26,395 nt of DNA from JAAEQD01 sp964521815 (GCA_964521815.1 CAZFSN010000018.1:1-26395), one strand, 5' to 3'. Shown: positions 1 through 7,748, counted from the stretch's first letter. The notes: generated by a model not told the origin, from the sequence alone. Translations and numbers: made by a program.

Positions 1-11
1 TGAAGGATTAA

Positions 12-911
12 ATGAACGAATTACTCGGTGAAATAGCTGCACTATCAACCGCCACTTGCTGGGCGTTTGGATCGATATTTTTCACTATCGGCGGATTTCG
101 CGTCGGTTCAGTGATTGTCAATCGTATCCGCCTGGCGCTGGCGCTTATATTCCTGATGTTGACCCATCTGATACTGACCGGTCAGTTAATACCCGCGCAC
201 GCCGAGCCATCCCGATGGTTCTGGCTGGGGCTATCGGGTGTTATCGGTTTCGTTATCGGGGATGCCATGCTGTTTCAGGCGTTCGTCATGATCGGTCCCC
301 GGATAACGATGCTTATGATGGCATTAGTGCCGGTTATCAGTACCCTTTTAGCCTGGCTGTTTTTAGGCGAAACCCTCGCGCCTATCGAAGTGCTGGGGAT
401 CGCGGTAACAATCGGCGGAATCGCTTGGGTTGTAGCAGTTAGAAATCGCAATGGCACATCATCTAAAGACAAACAGCCGGCGCTGGGATTGCTTTTTGGT
501 TTCGGCGGCGCACTGGGGCAGGCGGTCGGCCTTCTGGCCTCCAAGAAAGGCCTGTGGGGTGATTTCTCACCGTTGTCCGGCAATCTAATTAGAGTAATTA
601 TCGCTACTATAGTCATGTGGATTTTGACAATCGCTATGGGTAAAGCTAAAATAACAATTCTCAAACTCAAGGATTTCAAGGCTACCCGCGCGATAATCGG
701 CGGCGCGATTTGCGGCCCGTTTATCGGAGTCTGGCTGTCGCTGGCGGCTATCAAGTATGCCCGCATCGGCATCGCTTCCACCCTGATGACACTGACACCG
801 ATTTTATTGATACCGCTGGTCTGGTGGATTTTTAAAGAGAAGATATCGATTCAGGCGGTTTTCGGCACGATAGTCGCGGTGGCCGGCGTGGCGATATTGT
901 TGTTGGCATAG
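12..911 (+). CDS. EamA/DMT-family transporter
   Basis: A 299-residue inner-membrane protein of the drug/metabolite transporter (EamA) superfamily. About ten hydrophobic helices are visible, arranged as two repeats of five, split by a polar stretch near residues 145-155 (RNRNGTSSKDK). The family pattern is clear: WAFGSIFF near the N-terminus, a 'GDAMLFQAFVMIGP' turn around residue 83, and 'STLLAWLFLGETL' at the end of repeat one, mirrored by 'TPILLIPLVWWIFKEK' in repeat two. The ATG at 12 is preceded by GAAGGA at 2-7. Family members export metabolites, amino acids or drugs; the substrate cannot be read from the sequence. Upstream context is missing because the window starts here. Downstream lies a palindromic element and then the cupin gene. 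Confidence 0.93.
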   Translation: MNELLGEIAALSTATCWAFGSIFFTIGGFRVGSVIVNRIRLALALIFLMLTHLILTGQLIPAHAEPSRWFWLGLSGVIGFVIGDAMLFQAFVMIGPRITMLMMALVPVISTLLAWLFLGETLAPIEVLGIAVTIGGIAWVVAVRNRNGTSSKDKQPALGLLFGFGGALGQAVGLLASKKGLWGDFSPLSGNLIRVIIATIVMWILTIAMGKAKITILKLKDFKATRAIIGGAICGPFIGVWLSLAAIKYARIGIASTLMTLTPILLIPLVWWIFKEKISIQAVFGTIVAVAGVAILLLA

Positions 912-949
912 AATGTATTATAAAGAAATGCTTAAGCGCTTATTCAGCC

Positions 950-1043
950 GTGTTGTCGGGTGGCTCACAGAGTCGTATGACCTCATCCGACAACTAAGGT
1001 GCTGTTTACGCGGACGCTATCTGATTGGGCGACCCGACAGCAC
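950..1043. repeat. Composite palindromic element, copy A
   Basis: An approximately 94-bp element bounded by imperfect 15-bp inverted repeats: GTGTTGTCGGGTGGC (950-964) and GCGACCCGACAGCAC (1029-1043), with two mismatches. A nested hairpin pairs GTTGTCGGGTG (952-962) with CATCCGACAAC (984-994). A diverged copy lies at 1495-1570 in the same orientation. The two share ACCCGACAGCACGA at their right ends and GACAACTA...GGTG internally, so they flank the cupin gene as direct copies. This looks like a REP/MITE-type intergenic repeat. No ORF is supported in it. Confidence 0.6.
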
Positions 1044-1124
1044 GATGACTATGAATTAGTAACCAGGTAATATTTGTTTCGTATAACATTATGATGTTAA
1101 TACTATAGATACAAGGAGAAGAAT

Positions 1125-1484
1125 ATGCCTTTAGTAAAACTCGACCAACTGCCTGAACTGGAAATATCCAAAGGTATTCTGATGCGGGCGGTGACTGCTC
1201 AAACCGTAACGGTCGGTCATGTCAAGATCGCTAAGGGTTCGCCCCTCCCGGAACATTCGCATTATCATGAACAGGTGGTCAATGTAATCGAGGGCGAACT
1301 GGAGATGATAATCAAGGATGAAACTCACAGGCTTATACCCGGCAAAGTGCTGGTTATACCGCCCAATGTCTTGCATTCCGGCCGGGCTATCACCGATTGC
1401 CGGGTAGTCGATGTTTTCCATCCCGTGCGCGAGGATTTCCGCGGTACAAGTTTCGGCGGATATCCGTCAAGCGACAAGGGCTAA
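1125..1484 (+). CDS. Small cupin-domain protein
   Basis: A 119-residue single-domain cupin. Cupin motif 1 is GSPLPEHSHYHEQ at residues 38-50 followed by EGELE at 56-60. Motif 2 is PGKVLVIPPNVLHSG at 72-86. His44, His46, Gln50 and His84 sit where KdgF-type cupins hold a divalent metal, so a metal site is likely. Such small cupins include sugar-ring-opening enzymes, isomerases and sensors; the substrate is not deducible. There is no signal peptide, so the protein is cytoplasmic. The ATG at 1125 has a strong AAGGAG at 1113-1118. The gene stands alone, bracketed by two copies of a palindromic element and convergent with the lipoprotein gene, which suggests a monocistronic unit. Confidence 0.9.
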   Translation: MPLVKLDQLPELEISKGILMRAVTAQTVTVGHVKIAKGSPLPEHSHYHEQVVNVIEGELEMIIKDETHRLIPGKVLVIPPNVLHSGRAITDCRVVDVFHPVREDFRGTSFGGYPSSDKG

Positions 1485-1494
1485 GACTTACAGC

Positions 1495-1570
1495 GTCGTC
1501 AGGTCCCCCGCCTGACAACTACTTATGGTGACAGCAAAAAGCTGTCGGGTGAGGCCACCCGACAGCACGA
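1495..1570. repeat. Composite palindromic element, copy B
   Basis: Two adjacent hairpins. The first pairs GTCGTCAGG (1495-1503) with CCTGACAAC (1511-1519), with one G-U pair. The second is a perfect 11-bp stem, GCTGTCGGGTG (1541-1551) with CACCCGACAGC (1556-1566), around a 4-base loop. It is a diverged direct copy of the element at 950-1043. The second hairpin also serves as a terminator for the minus-strand lipoprotein gene. Confidence 0.6.
1536..1566 (-). terminator. Rho-independent terminator of the lipoprotein gene
   Basis: Read on the minus strand, the perfect 11-bp GC-rich stem (1566-1556 with 1551-1541, loop GCCT) is followed at once by TTTTT (1540-1536). It lies about 40 bases past the stop codon of the minus-strand gene ending at 1604. 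There is no T-run on the plus side, so it acts in one direction only, by sequence. Confidence 0.7.
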
Positions 1571-1603
1571 AATAGCAATCTTAGCTGATTATATGATTGG
1601 TTT

Positions 1604-2635
1604 TTACTCTAAATAGAAATAGGTGGTACACATCGACCTGGCCCAGATAAAGCTTCTGGAATCGTATCCCGTCGCGTCAATAAAATCAGTATTCTGGAAA
1701 ACGAGAACCAACCCATATTCGCCTTCTACGGAACCAAGCGGTTCCAGATCGGCCGAGCTAAAAGTATAACTGCCGTCGTTGGGCGTTTCAATAAAAATTC
1801 CGGTCGAATCATTGCCGCTCATCATCACTAACTGAACATTACCCGTGCAATAGTTTGTCCATAGAACATCGAAACCATCGAATGACAGGGTGTCGTTATA
1901 GGTAATATTAGTGATGTAAGGCGAACAATCAGGGAAACTGATCGTATCGGTCAAACCCGGGACCATGTCATTACCGATAACATTGAATATGAATTGTTGG
2001 CCATATTCGATAAATGGATCATAGAACTGATCCATGTACAAATAGGAATTAGTGGATGAATTCCAACTTAAAGTATATTCGTTGCATCTCACTGTATCGG
2101 CCTGTATGGGTGTGATTGTGCTGCAGGGGGCGAACGCGCTATCGAACCTGGCCACTAATTGATCGATGTACATTGGTTCCCCTTCGACATTCACGACCTG
2201 ACGGCCAACAACCAACGCGGCGAAAACGCCCTCGCTGGTCCATGGTTCCTCTTCGGTGTAGAAATGCATGGATACCCCCGTCGATTCGCCGGCGGTATCG
2301 AAGGCGTATACTTTCCAGTAGTAACAGGTGTTATAATCCAGCGTTCCCGGATCGTAAATAGTTATACCCTGGTCATCGCTGACCAGCGGCGGGTTTTCTG
2401 CTGTTCCGAAGTAAACATCGTAAGTTAATTCATCCTCATCAGGATCGCTACAATCCCAGGTAAGATCGGCATCGATTGAGACATCGGTTGCCCCCAGCGC
2501 GGGCGATAGTGCGGTCAATGCGTCAGGCGGATGATTGCCTTCATCCTCGGTTGGCGAATTGGAACAACTCAGCATAAATAAAAGCGATAATAAAACCAAT
2601 AATGCCAAAGCATATACGTTTTGTCGATATTTCAT
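1604..2635 (-). CDS. Secreted lipoprotein with fibronectin-III-like domain
   Basis: A 343-residue exported protein. The N-terminus has a basic start (MKYR), a hydrophobic segment at residues 8-21 and a lipobox-like MLSC with Cys24 as the predicted lipidated residue. It is followed by a low-complexity Ser/Pro/Glu linker. Residues 36-128 form a fibronectin-III/Ig-like domain of the kind common in surface proteins of FCB bacteria (WDCSDPDEDELTYDVYFG; YYWKVYAFD). The remaining 215 residues are beta-rich with several Cys; I do not recognise them. The ATG at 2635 has AAGGAG upstream (minus strand of 2641-2646). It is transcribed alone, from a strong promoter about 130 bases upstream to a terminator 40 bases downstream. 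A surface or periplasmic binding role is inferred; no catalytic motif is seen. Confidence 0.85.
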   Translation of the reverse strand: MKYRQNVYALALLVLLSLLFMLSCSNSPTEDEGNHPPDALTALSPALGATDVSIDADLTWDCSDPDEDELTYDVYFGTAENPPLVSDDQGITIYDPGTLDYNTCYYWKVYAFDTAGESTGVSMHFYTEEEPWTSEGVFAALVVGRQVVNVEGEPMYIDQLVARFDSAFAPCSTITPIQADTVRCNEYTLSWNSSTNSYLYMDQFYDPFIEYGQQFIFNVIGNDMVPGLTDTISFPDCSPYITNITYNDTLSFDGFDVLWTNYCTGNVQLVMMSGNDSTGIFIETPNDGSYTFSSADLEPLGSVEGEYGLVLVFQNTDFIDATGYDSRSFIWARSMCTTYFYLE

Positions 2636-2728
2636 TTTGACTCCTTTCGATTAGCGAATTCAAATTATCTTGAACTCAAATTAACAAATCAGTTTCTATA
2701 ATCCCGGATGCCTAATCTAAGCGCGCGA

Positions 2729-2746
2729 TTACCGGAGAGCCGGTAA
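2729..2746 (-). promoter_or_regulatory. Hairpin in the lipoprotein mRNA leader
   Basis: A perfect 7-bp stem, TTACCGG with CCGGTAA, around a 4-base loop. It sits inside the roughly 125-base leader predicted between the promoter at 2769-2797 and the lipoprotein start at 2635. Just downstream in the transcript a second short stem pairs TAATC with GATTA. The leader could be regulatory, but I do not match it to any riboswitch class. Confidence 0.35.
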
Positions 2747-2759
2747 GCCATGGGCCATT

Positions 2760-2797
2760 TATAGTTTTATTTTAACTATAGTGATTGTGTATGTCAA
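2760..2797 (-). promoter_or_regulatory. Sigma-70-type promoter with operator-like dyad for the lipoprotein gene
   Basis: On the minus strand a consensus -35 TTGACA (2797-2792), a 17-base spacer and a -10 TAAAAT (2774-2769). A perfect inverted repeat, TATAGTT-N7-AACTATA (2760-2780), covers the -10 region and would suit a dimeric repressor. The predicted start of transcription is near 2762. The intergenic region 2636-3069 otherwise holds the leader hairpin and the promoter of the next plus-strand gene. Confidence 0.6.
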
Positions 2798-2970
2798 CTG
2801 TTAACTATCAAAAGGGGTTTCCCCATTTTAAAAATTTACAATTCCCACTTCCTGAAGATGTTAACTCGATGAAAAATATTCTATTATAAAACATATATCG
2901 AAATTTTAGAGGCAGCCCCTGTAATTTGCCGGTTGCCAGGTTTATATCAATTCTTAAAAGCGAATACTTA

Positions 2971-2999
2971 TTGACGCCGGTCGCTCGGTAAGCTAAACT
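2971..2999 (+). promoter_or_regulatory. Putative promoter of the flavoprotein gene
   Basis: TTGACG (2971-2976), 17-base spacer, TAAACT (2994-2999). The predicted start, near 3006, gives a leader of about 64 bases that ends with AAGGAGG before the ATG at 3070. The -35 is good and the -10 only fair. Confidence 0.4.
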
Positions 3000-3069
3000 T
3001 CTTTGAAACTTAATGTATTGTAATTGTGCCACCTCGGCCTGGTTATGAGCCAACACAAAGGAGGACGTG

Positions 3070-3764
3070 ATGAATAAAGCTTTAGTTATCAATGGCAGCC
3101 CTAGACTGGGAAAAGGGAATACCGCCATGGTACTTGAGCCTTTTATTAAAGGGATGACAGACGCTGATTGTAAAATCGATACGTTCTATGCCAGCAAACT
3201 TAAAATCAAACCCTGCGCCTGTGTTGATATGTTTTGCTGGTATAACAAGCCCGGACAATGTTGCTACAAGGATGATATGGATAAGCTATATCCCGGGTTA
3301 AAAGAGGCTGATATTCTTGTTCTAGCCACGCCGGTTTATATCCCACTGCCGGGGGCTATGCAGAATGTAATCAATCGCTTGTGCCCTTTAGTGGAACCAC
3401 TTTTGGAATTCCGCGAGGGCCGAACGCGCGCCCGGTTTCGCCAGGATGTTAAAATCAAGAAAATCGTGCTCGTGTCAACCGGGGGCTGGTGGGAGAAAGC
3501 GAATTTTGATACTGTAGTACGCATAACCGAGGAGTTCGCCAAAGACGCGGGCGCGGAATTCACCGGAGCGGTATTGAGACCTCACGCGTTTTTAATGAAG
3601 CACAATGGAGAGTTTACCAAAGATGGCCAGGATATTGTCGAGGCGGTCAGTAAAGCCGGTTACGAACTGGTCAAAGAAGGCAGGATAAGCGCCGAAATCC
3701 TCGAAAACATCAGCCGTCCGCTTATCTCCGAGCCCGAACTTCGAGAGCGTTATAACCAATTCAT
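3070..3764 (+). CDS. NADPH-dependent FMN reductase / iron-sulfur flavoprotein family, 3' end lost in gap
   Basis: The flavodoxin-fold start is clear: MNKALVINGSPR (phosphate-binding loop GSPR at 9-12), then ATPVYIPLPGAMQNVINR (86-103), the FMN-contacting segment of this family. Between them a cysteine cluster (C49, C51, C56, C64, C65) lies where iron-sulfur flavoproteins carry cluster or substrate cysteines, followed by KDDMD. The STGGWWEK segment near residue 138 matches the third FMN loop. About 231 residues are visible before the scaffold gap, close to the usual family length, so little is probably missing. A GTG at 3067 is in frame, but AAGGAGG at 3058-3064 is better spaced for the ATG at 3070. 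It is probably a cytoplasmic electron-transfer or quinone/FMN reductase; partners are unknown. Confidence 0.85.
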
Positions 3765-3864
3765 NNNNNNNNNNNNNNNNNNNNNNNNNNNNNNNNNNNN
3801 NNNNNNNNNNNNNNNNNNNNNNNNNNNNNNNNNNNNNNNNNNNNNNNNNNNNNNNNNNNNNNNN
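3765..3864. other. Assembly gap of 100 N
   Basis: Exactly 100 ambiguous bases, the conventional filler for a scaffold join of unknown size. The 3' end of the flavoprotein gene and any sequence between it and the next operon are hidden. The adjacency of the two sides depends on the scaffolding being correct. Confidence 0.97.
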
Positions 3865-3866
3865 CC

Positions 3867-3899
3867 TTGACAGCATTTCCGCTCTTTGATATCTATAAT
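3867..3899 (+). promoter_or_regulatory. Possible promoter of the zinc-ribbon/YbbR/tsaD operon
   Basis: Consensus TTGACA (3867-3872) and TATAAT (3894-3899) are present just before the operon, but the spacer is 21 bases, longer than the usual 16-18. The TATAAT is well placed for a start about 20 bases before the ATG. The TTGACA may be chance, or another -35 may be used. Confidence 0.35.
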
Positions 3900-3926
3900 G
3901 TGTAAATTCAACGATGGGAGGCAATG

Positions 3927-4115
3927 ATGGATAAATATCCGGACTGCCTGAAGTGCGGTAAGGGGGTTCTGATTCCCCTGTCGGATTACGGCCGTGACGG
4001 TTCGGAAATCCGGTTCAAGGCCTGGGTTTGTACCAATCCCGAATGCGGCTTCTCGATCAGGATAGACAATGGCGAGGTCTCGTTCGGACGGATCCTGAAA
4101 TTCTCCGAGAAATAA
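3927..4115 (+). CDS. Small zinc-ribbon protein
   Basis: A 62-residue protein with two cysteine knuckles: CLKCG near the N-terminus and CTNPECG in the middle, a CxxC...CxxxxC zinc-ribbon pattern. There is no membrane segment. The reading frame also has an ATG at 3924, but GGGAGG at 3915-3920 is better spaced for 3927. It is the first gene of a tight run: the YbbR-like gene starts 14 bases after its stop and tsaD 6 bases after that one ends. Its function is unknown; zinc ribbons of this size usually bind nucleic acid or protein. I do not recognise a named family. Confidence 0.75.
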   Translation: MDKYPDCLKCGKGVLIPLSDYGRDGSEIRFKAWVCTNPECGFSIRIDNGEVSFGRILKFSEK

Positions 4116-4129
4116 GACACTATTATCAG

Positions 4130-4522
4130 GTGAAAAAACATTTCTTTAAAAATCCGGGATGGAAAATCGGCGGCCTGCTATTGGCATTGGCGCTGTGGTT
4201 TCATCTTTCCACCGAACAGCAGTTCAGCAAGGAAATCACGGTCGATATCGAGTATAAAAATATCCCATCGGGCCTGATGTTGTCATCGGATAGCCAGAAA
4301 TCGGTTCAGGTCGAAATCACCACCGATGGCAAGCGGTTGTTCAAAATCCTGTATTTCGAGGACCTGAAAGTCGTTATGGACCTGTCGGATTTCACGCATC
4401 CCGGATCATATTCAATCGAGTTTATCGATGAGCATCTTCAGGTGGCTCCTGATAAAAGCGAAGTGTTCATAAAATTTATCGCTCCCCTGGCCTGCGATTT
4501 TACCTTAATCGAACAGCCTTAA
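4130..4522 (+). CDS. Single-domain YbbR-like membrane-anchored protein
   Basis: A 130-residue protein with one N-terminal membrane helix (GGLLLALALWFHL) followed by an outward-facing YbbR domain. The recognisable segments are 'TVDIEYKNIPSGLML', 'VQVEITTDGKRL' and 'LKVVMDLSDFTHPGSY', matching the repeat found in CdaR/YbbR, the regulator of the diadenylate cyclase CdaA in Firmicutes. Only one YbbR repeat is present where CdaR has several, and no cdaA gene is adjacent. The frame is open upstream to 4028, but the natural start is the GTG at 4130, just before the basic KKHFFKNPGWK stretch. No strong ribosome-binding site is seen, so it may depend on coupling to the preceding gene. A scaffold role at the membrane is inferred only. 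Confidence 0.75.
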   Translation: MKKHFFKNPGWKIGGLLLALALWFHLSTEQQFSKEITVDIEYKNIPSGLMLSSDSQKSVQVEITTDGKRLFKILYFEDLKVVMDLSDFTHPGSYSIEFIDEHLQVAPDKSEVFIKFIAPLACDFTLIEQP

Positions 4523-4528
4523 AATATC

Positions 4529-5521
4529 ATGCTGGTCTTAGGCGTCGAAACATCCTGCGATGAGACCGCCGCCGCGGTTTTAAGGTCGCCGCGTAATTTG
4601 CTTTCCAATATTATCTTTTCACAGCTAATTCACGAACAATACGGCGGCGTGGTGCCCGAACTGGCCTCCCGCGAACATATCAAAAGTCTAATCGGCATAG
4701 TAGATGAGGCCTTGGCCCGAAGCAATCATAATTTGCAAGATATGGACGGGTTTGCCGTGACCTATGGTCCCGGCCTGGTGGGCGCGCTTCTGGTGGGCTT
4801 GTCATTCGTCAAATCGATGGCGCAGGCCGCGGGTAAGCCGTTTATCGGTGTCAACCATCTGGATGGCCATATATTCTCTAACTACTTGCAGGCTGAACGC
4901 TGTATTCCGCCGTTCGTGGCGCTTGTTATATCCGGCGGACATGCTAACCTGGTGCATGTAAAAAACTGGGGCAACTATGAGCTTCTTGGCAAAACCCGCG
5001 ATGACGCCCCCGGCGAGGCATTCGATAAGGTAGCAAAGATACTCGGCCTGAGCTACCCCGGCGGTCCGGCTATACAAAAAGCGGCTAAGGGCGGCAACCG
5101 GGAGTTTTTCAAATTCCCGAGAGCCTACATGGGCAAGGATTCGTACGAGTTCTCGTTTTCGGGGCTGAAAACCGCCGTCGCGGTTTATCTTCGGGATAAA
5201 AGCGAGGATTTTATCAAGGCTAACCTGGCCGGTATCTGCGCCTCGTTTCAGGAGGCGGTCTGCGAAGTGTTGACCGACAAGGCGATAGCCGCCTGTCAAA
5301 ACCTGAATATTAACAGGCTATCGGTTGGCGGAGGCGTGGCCATGAACGAACGCCTGCGGGAGATGATGCATGAGCACGCCGGGAATATCGAAGTGTTCTT
5401 TCCCGGGGTCAACCTGTGCACCGACAACGCCGCTATGATAGCCGCCGCCGGCGCGTACTATCTGGAGAAAGGCATCAGTTCCAAACTGGATTTGAATGCT
5501 GTGCCGTATTTGGGGATTTGA
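4529..5521 (+). CDS. tsaD: tRNA N6-adenosine threonylcarbamoyltransferase TsaD
   Basis: TsaD transfers the threonylcarbamoyl group from threonylcarbamoyl-AMP to A37 of ANN-decoding tRNAs, working with TsaB and TsaE. The 330-residue product is full length. Visible hallmarks are GVETSCDET at 5-13 (ASKHA ATP-binding loop), VPELASREH at 42-50, GVNHLDGH at 107-114 with His110 and His114 as the iron/zinc ligands, SGGHAN at 135-140, the PGGPA segment, FSFSGLKTA, GGGVAMN and the C-terminal CTDNAAMIA. The start overlaps no other gene and lies 6 bases after the YbbR-like stop, with no clear Shine-Dalgarno, so translational coupling is likely. tsaB, tsaC and tsaE are not in the window. Confidence 0.97.
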   Translation: MLVLGVETSCDETAAAVLRSPRNLLSNIIFSQLIHEQYGGVVPELASREHIKSLIGIVDEALARSNHNLQDMDGFAVTYGPGLVGALLVGLSFVKSMAQAAGKPFIGVNHLDGHIFSNYLQAERCIPPFVALVISGGHANLVHVKNWGNYELLGKTRDDAPGEAFDKVAKILGLSYPGGPAIQKAAKGGNREFFKFPRAYMGKDSYEFSFSGLKTAVAVYLRDKSEDFIKANLAGICASFQEAVCEVLTDKAIAACQNLNINRLSVGGGVAMNERLREMMHEHAGNIEVFFPGVNLCTDNAAMIAAAGAYYLEKGISSKLDLNAVPYLGI

Positions 5522-5627
5522 ATATTATTAATTTGATAATTATAACCTTTAATTTAATAAGAAGTTAACTGATCGTATATATGGATTAGGGTTATCTAAT
5601 ACTGGTGTTTAAATGTACTCTATTCTA

Positions 5628-5657
5628 TTGCTAAATCAGTAATTTATTACATATATT
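5628..5657 (+). promoter_or_regulatory. Promoter of trkH, apparently leaderless
   Basis: TTGCTA (5628-5633), 18-base spacer, TATATT (5652-5657), then only six bases before the ATG at 5664. Transcription would start at or within a base of the start codon. There is no Shine-Dalgarno before this gene, which fits a leaderless mRNA. Confidence 0.5.
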
Positions 5658-5663
5658 TCCCCC

Positions 5664-7010
5664 ATGGAATTTTTCGGCGTAAATCCCGGGCGGCGAATTG
5701 CCGGATACTTTCTGGGAGCTATTGCAGTCGGGACGATCCTGCTGTTGCTACCTATCAGCGCCGGCAATGAGTCGGTGAGCTTTATCGATGCCATGTTTAC
5801 GGCTACCTCGGCTGTCTGTGTTACCGGCTTAACTACATTGGATACCGGTACCGGCTTTTCGCTGTTCGGCCAGATCGTAATCCTGATTTTAATCCAGCTT
5901 GGCGGTTTGGGTATCATGACATTCGCCACCGCCCTGTTCGCCTCGTTTGGCTCGAAACTGTCGTTCGGGGACAGGCTGGGCTTATCGCAAAGCTTTTTAG
6001 CCGGTCACGGGGGACGGTCTACCTCGCTTCTTAAAGCCATTATACTAACCACATTTAGCCTTGAATTTCTGGGAGCGGTTGCGTTATTTCTGCGGTTCCA
6101 AAGCCAATATCCTAAAGGCACGGCGATTTATTACGCGATCTTTCATTCGGTCTCGGCTTTCTGCAATGCCGGGTTCTCCACTTTCTCCAATAGCCTGGAA
6201 AATTATCAGGGCGATATTCCGGTGATACTGGTTTTCTCGATACTCATAATCTGCGGCGGGTTGGGATTCGTCGTAATAAGGGAGCTTCTTGATAAAGCCG
6301 GTAACAGGAAAGTGAAACTGTCACTTCACTCGAAACTATGCCTGAGTGGAACCGCCGCCTTGCTGGTTTTAGGCACACTGGCTTTCCTGATAGCGGAACA
6401 TCAAAATGCTTTCAGACATATCGGATTTTTCAAGAGCCTGGCCAACGCTTTATTCCAATCTGTGACCAGCCGTACCGCCGGGTTTAATACTATATCTCAG
6501 CCGGGATTAACCGAGGTCAGCTTGATGCTAACCATGGTGCTGATGTTTATTGGCGCTTGCCCGGGATCGACCGGCGGCGGCATAAAAGTGACTACGATAC
6601 TGGTAATCCTGATTTTGGTTTACAATCGTTTCAAGGGGGAGAATTTTATCACGGCATTCAAACGCACGATAAGCAACGAATCGCTAATTAGGGCTTTGAC
6701 AGTTTTTATCTTAGCTATCCTCGTGATAATCGCGCTTTTGGCGTTTTTCATGTTCGCCGAGGAGAAGCCGGTATCGCATATTATAAGCCATGGTTGGCTA
6801 GGAGAAAGCCTGTTCGAGGTCCTGTCGGCCTTTGGCACGGTCGGCCTGTCGTTGGGGATGACAACCCATTTGCATTGGCTGGGTAAGTTCATTTTAATTA
6901 TAACCATGTTTGCCGGCCGGGTAGGGCTCCTGACACTGGCTTACGCTCTGGCCCGACCGCCGAAACAGGGAGAAATCGTGTACGCCGAGGAATCGGTGAT
7001 GACCGGTTAA
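5664..7010 (+). CDS. trkH: TrkH/KtrB-type potassium uptake channel subunit
   Basis: A 448-residue inner-membrane K+ (or Na+-coupled K+) translocating subunit. All four pore-loop signatures are visible: VTGLTT at 53-58, CNAGFST at 167-173, SRTAGFNT at 269-276 and GTVGLSLG at 391-398. A Gly in each filter indicates K+ selectivity. The GSTGGGIK segment at 301-308 is the intramembrane loop that gates transport in this family. The length matches KtrB more than the ~480-residue TrkH. The next gene, 84 bases on, encodes the NAD-binding gating subunit, giving a complete two-component system. No Shine-Dalgarno is seen, and the promoter abuts the ATG. Confidence 0.95.
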   Translation: MEFFGVNPGRRIAGYFLGAIAVGTILLLLPISAGNESVSFIDAMFTATSAVCVTGLTTLDTGTGFSLFGQIVILILIQLGGLGIMTFATALFASFGSKLSFGDRLGLSQSFLAGHGGRSTSLLKAIILTTFSLEFLGAVALFLRFQSQYPKGTAIYYAIFHSVSAFCNAGFSTFSNSLENYQGDIPVILVFSILIICGGLGFVVIRELLDKAGNRKVKLSLHSKLCLSGTAALLVLGTLAFLIAEHQNAFRHIGFFKSLANALFQSVTSRTAGFNTISQPGLTEVSLMLTMVLMFIGACPGSTGGGIKVTTILVILILVYNRFKGENFITAFKRTISNESLIRALTVFILAILVIIALLAFFMFAEEKPVSHIISHGWLGESLFEVLSAFGTVGLSLGMTTHLHWLGKFILIITMFAGRVGLLTLAYALARPPKQGEIVYAEESVMTG

Positions 7011-7094
7011 ATTCGGCGAAAGACAGATCCGGTTTGTTAACGTACAGACTGGTTAAAACGCTAAAAAGAGCCGATAATTGTAAAATAGGGTAAA

Positions 7095-7748
7095 ATGATG
7101 AAAGAGTTTTGCGTAATAGGATTAGGTAATTTCGGATCGATGGTGGCCCGGCGCTTAACTGATCTCAAATGCAAGGTCACTGCAGTCGATATTGACAAGG
7201 CCAAAGTGCAGTCGCTTCAACCGGATGTCGATTTGGCAATTCTGGCTGATTCCACCGACCGGAAAATCCTGGAAAACCTTGAAGTGCAGAATTTCGATTG
7301 CTTTATCGTCTCCACCGGCCAGGATTCGCACGCCTCGATTCTGATCACGCTTCATCTTAAAGAATTGGGCGCGCGGAAAATCGTGGTTAAGGCCAATTCC
7401 GCCGATCACGCCCGCATACTCAAGAAAGTCGGCGCCAGTGAGGCGGTTATCCCGGAGGAGGAGATGGCGGTTAAGGTGGCGCGAAGTTTGGCGCAACCCA
7501 ATATTATGGATTATTTGCCTTTAAGCGAGCATTATTCTATCGCCGAAATTCTGACTCCCGCCAGGTTTGTCGGTAAAACCCTGATGGATATTCAACTTCG
7601 CTCCAAGTACCATATCGAGGTCATCGCTATCAAAGATAGCGCGACCGATGAATTCAGTTTCATCCCCAGCGCCGCGTATGTAATCAAGCAATCGGACGCC
7701 CTGGTTGTTCTGGGCAAAGAAGAGAATATTGAGAAGATACGGGAATAA
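7095..7748 (+). CDS. trkA: TrkA/KtrA potassium channel regulatory subunit (RCK)
   Basis: A 217-residue cytoplasmic gating ring subunit. The N-terminal RCK_N Rossmann domain has GLGNFGSMVA near residue 9 and an acidic residue after the second strand (VDID), which favours NAD(H)/nucleotide binding. The DSTD and STGQDSHASI segments match KtrA. The C-terminal RCK_C domain spans roughly 140-217 (ILTPARFVGKTLMDIQL; DALVVLGKEENIE). One RCK pair is present, as in KtrA, rather than the double arrangement of E. coli TrkA. Two adjacent ATGs (7095, 7098) are possible starts; AGGG at 7087-7090 is weak but better spaced for the second. It works with the channel subunit immediately upstream. Confidence 0.95.
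   Translation: MMKEFCVIGLGNFGSMVARRLTDLKCKVTAVDIDKAKVQSLQPDVDLAILADSTDRKILENLEVQNFDCFIVSTGQDSHASILITLHLKELGARKIVVKANSADHARILKKVGASEAVIPEEEMAVKVARSLAQPNIMDYLPLSEHYSIAEILTPARFVGKTLMDIQLRSKYHIEVIAIKDSATDEFSFIPSAAYVIKQSDALVVLGKEENIEKIRE

Noticed and set aside
275..781. Minus-strand 168-codon frame inside the EamA gene
   Set aside because: Antisense shadow of a clear transporter gene; no family pattern or ribosome-binding site.
2636..2762. Cyclic-di-GMP riboswitch in the lipoprotein leader
   Set aside because: The hairpin next to GGC-like strings is suggestive, but the two-helix layout and conserved joining segments are missing.
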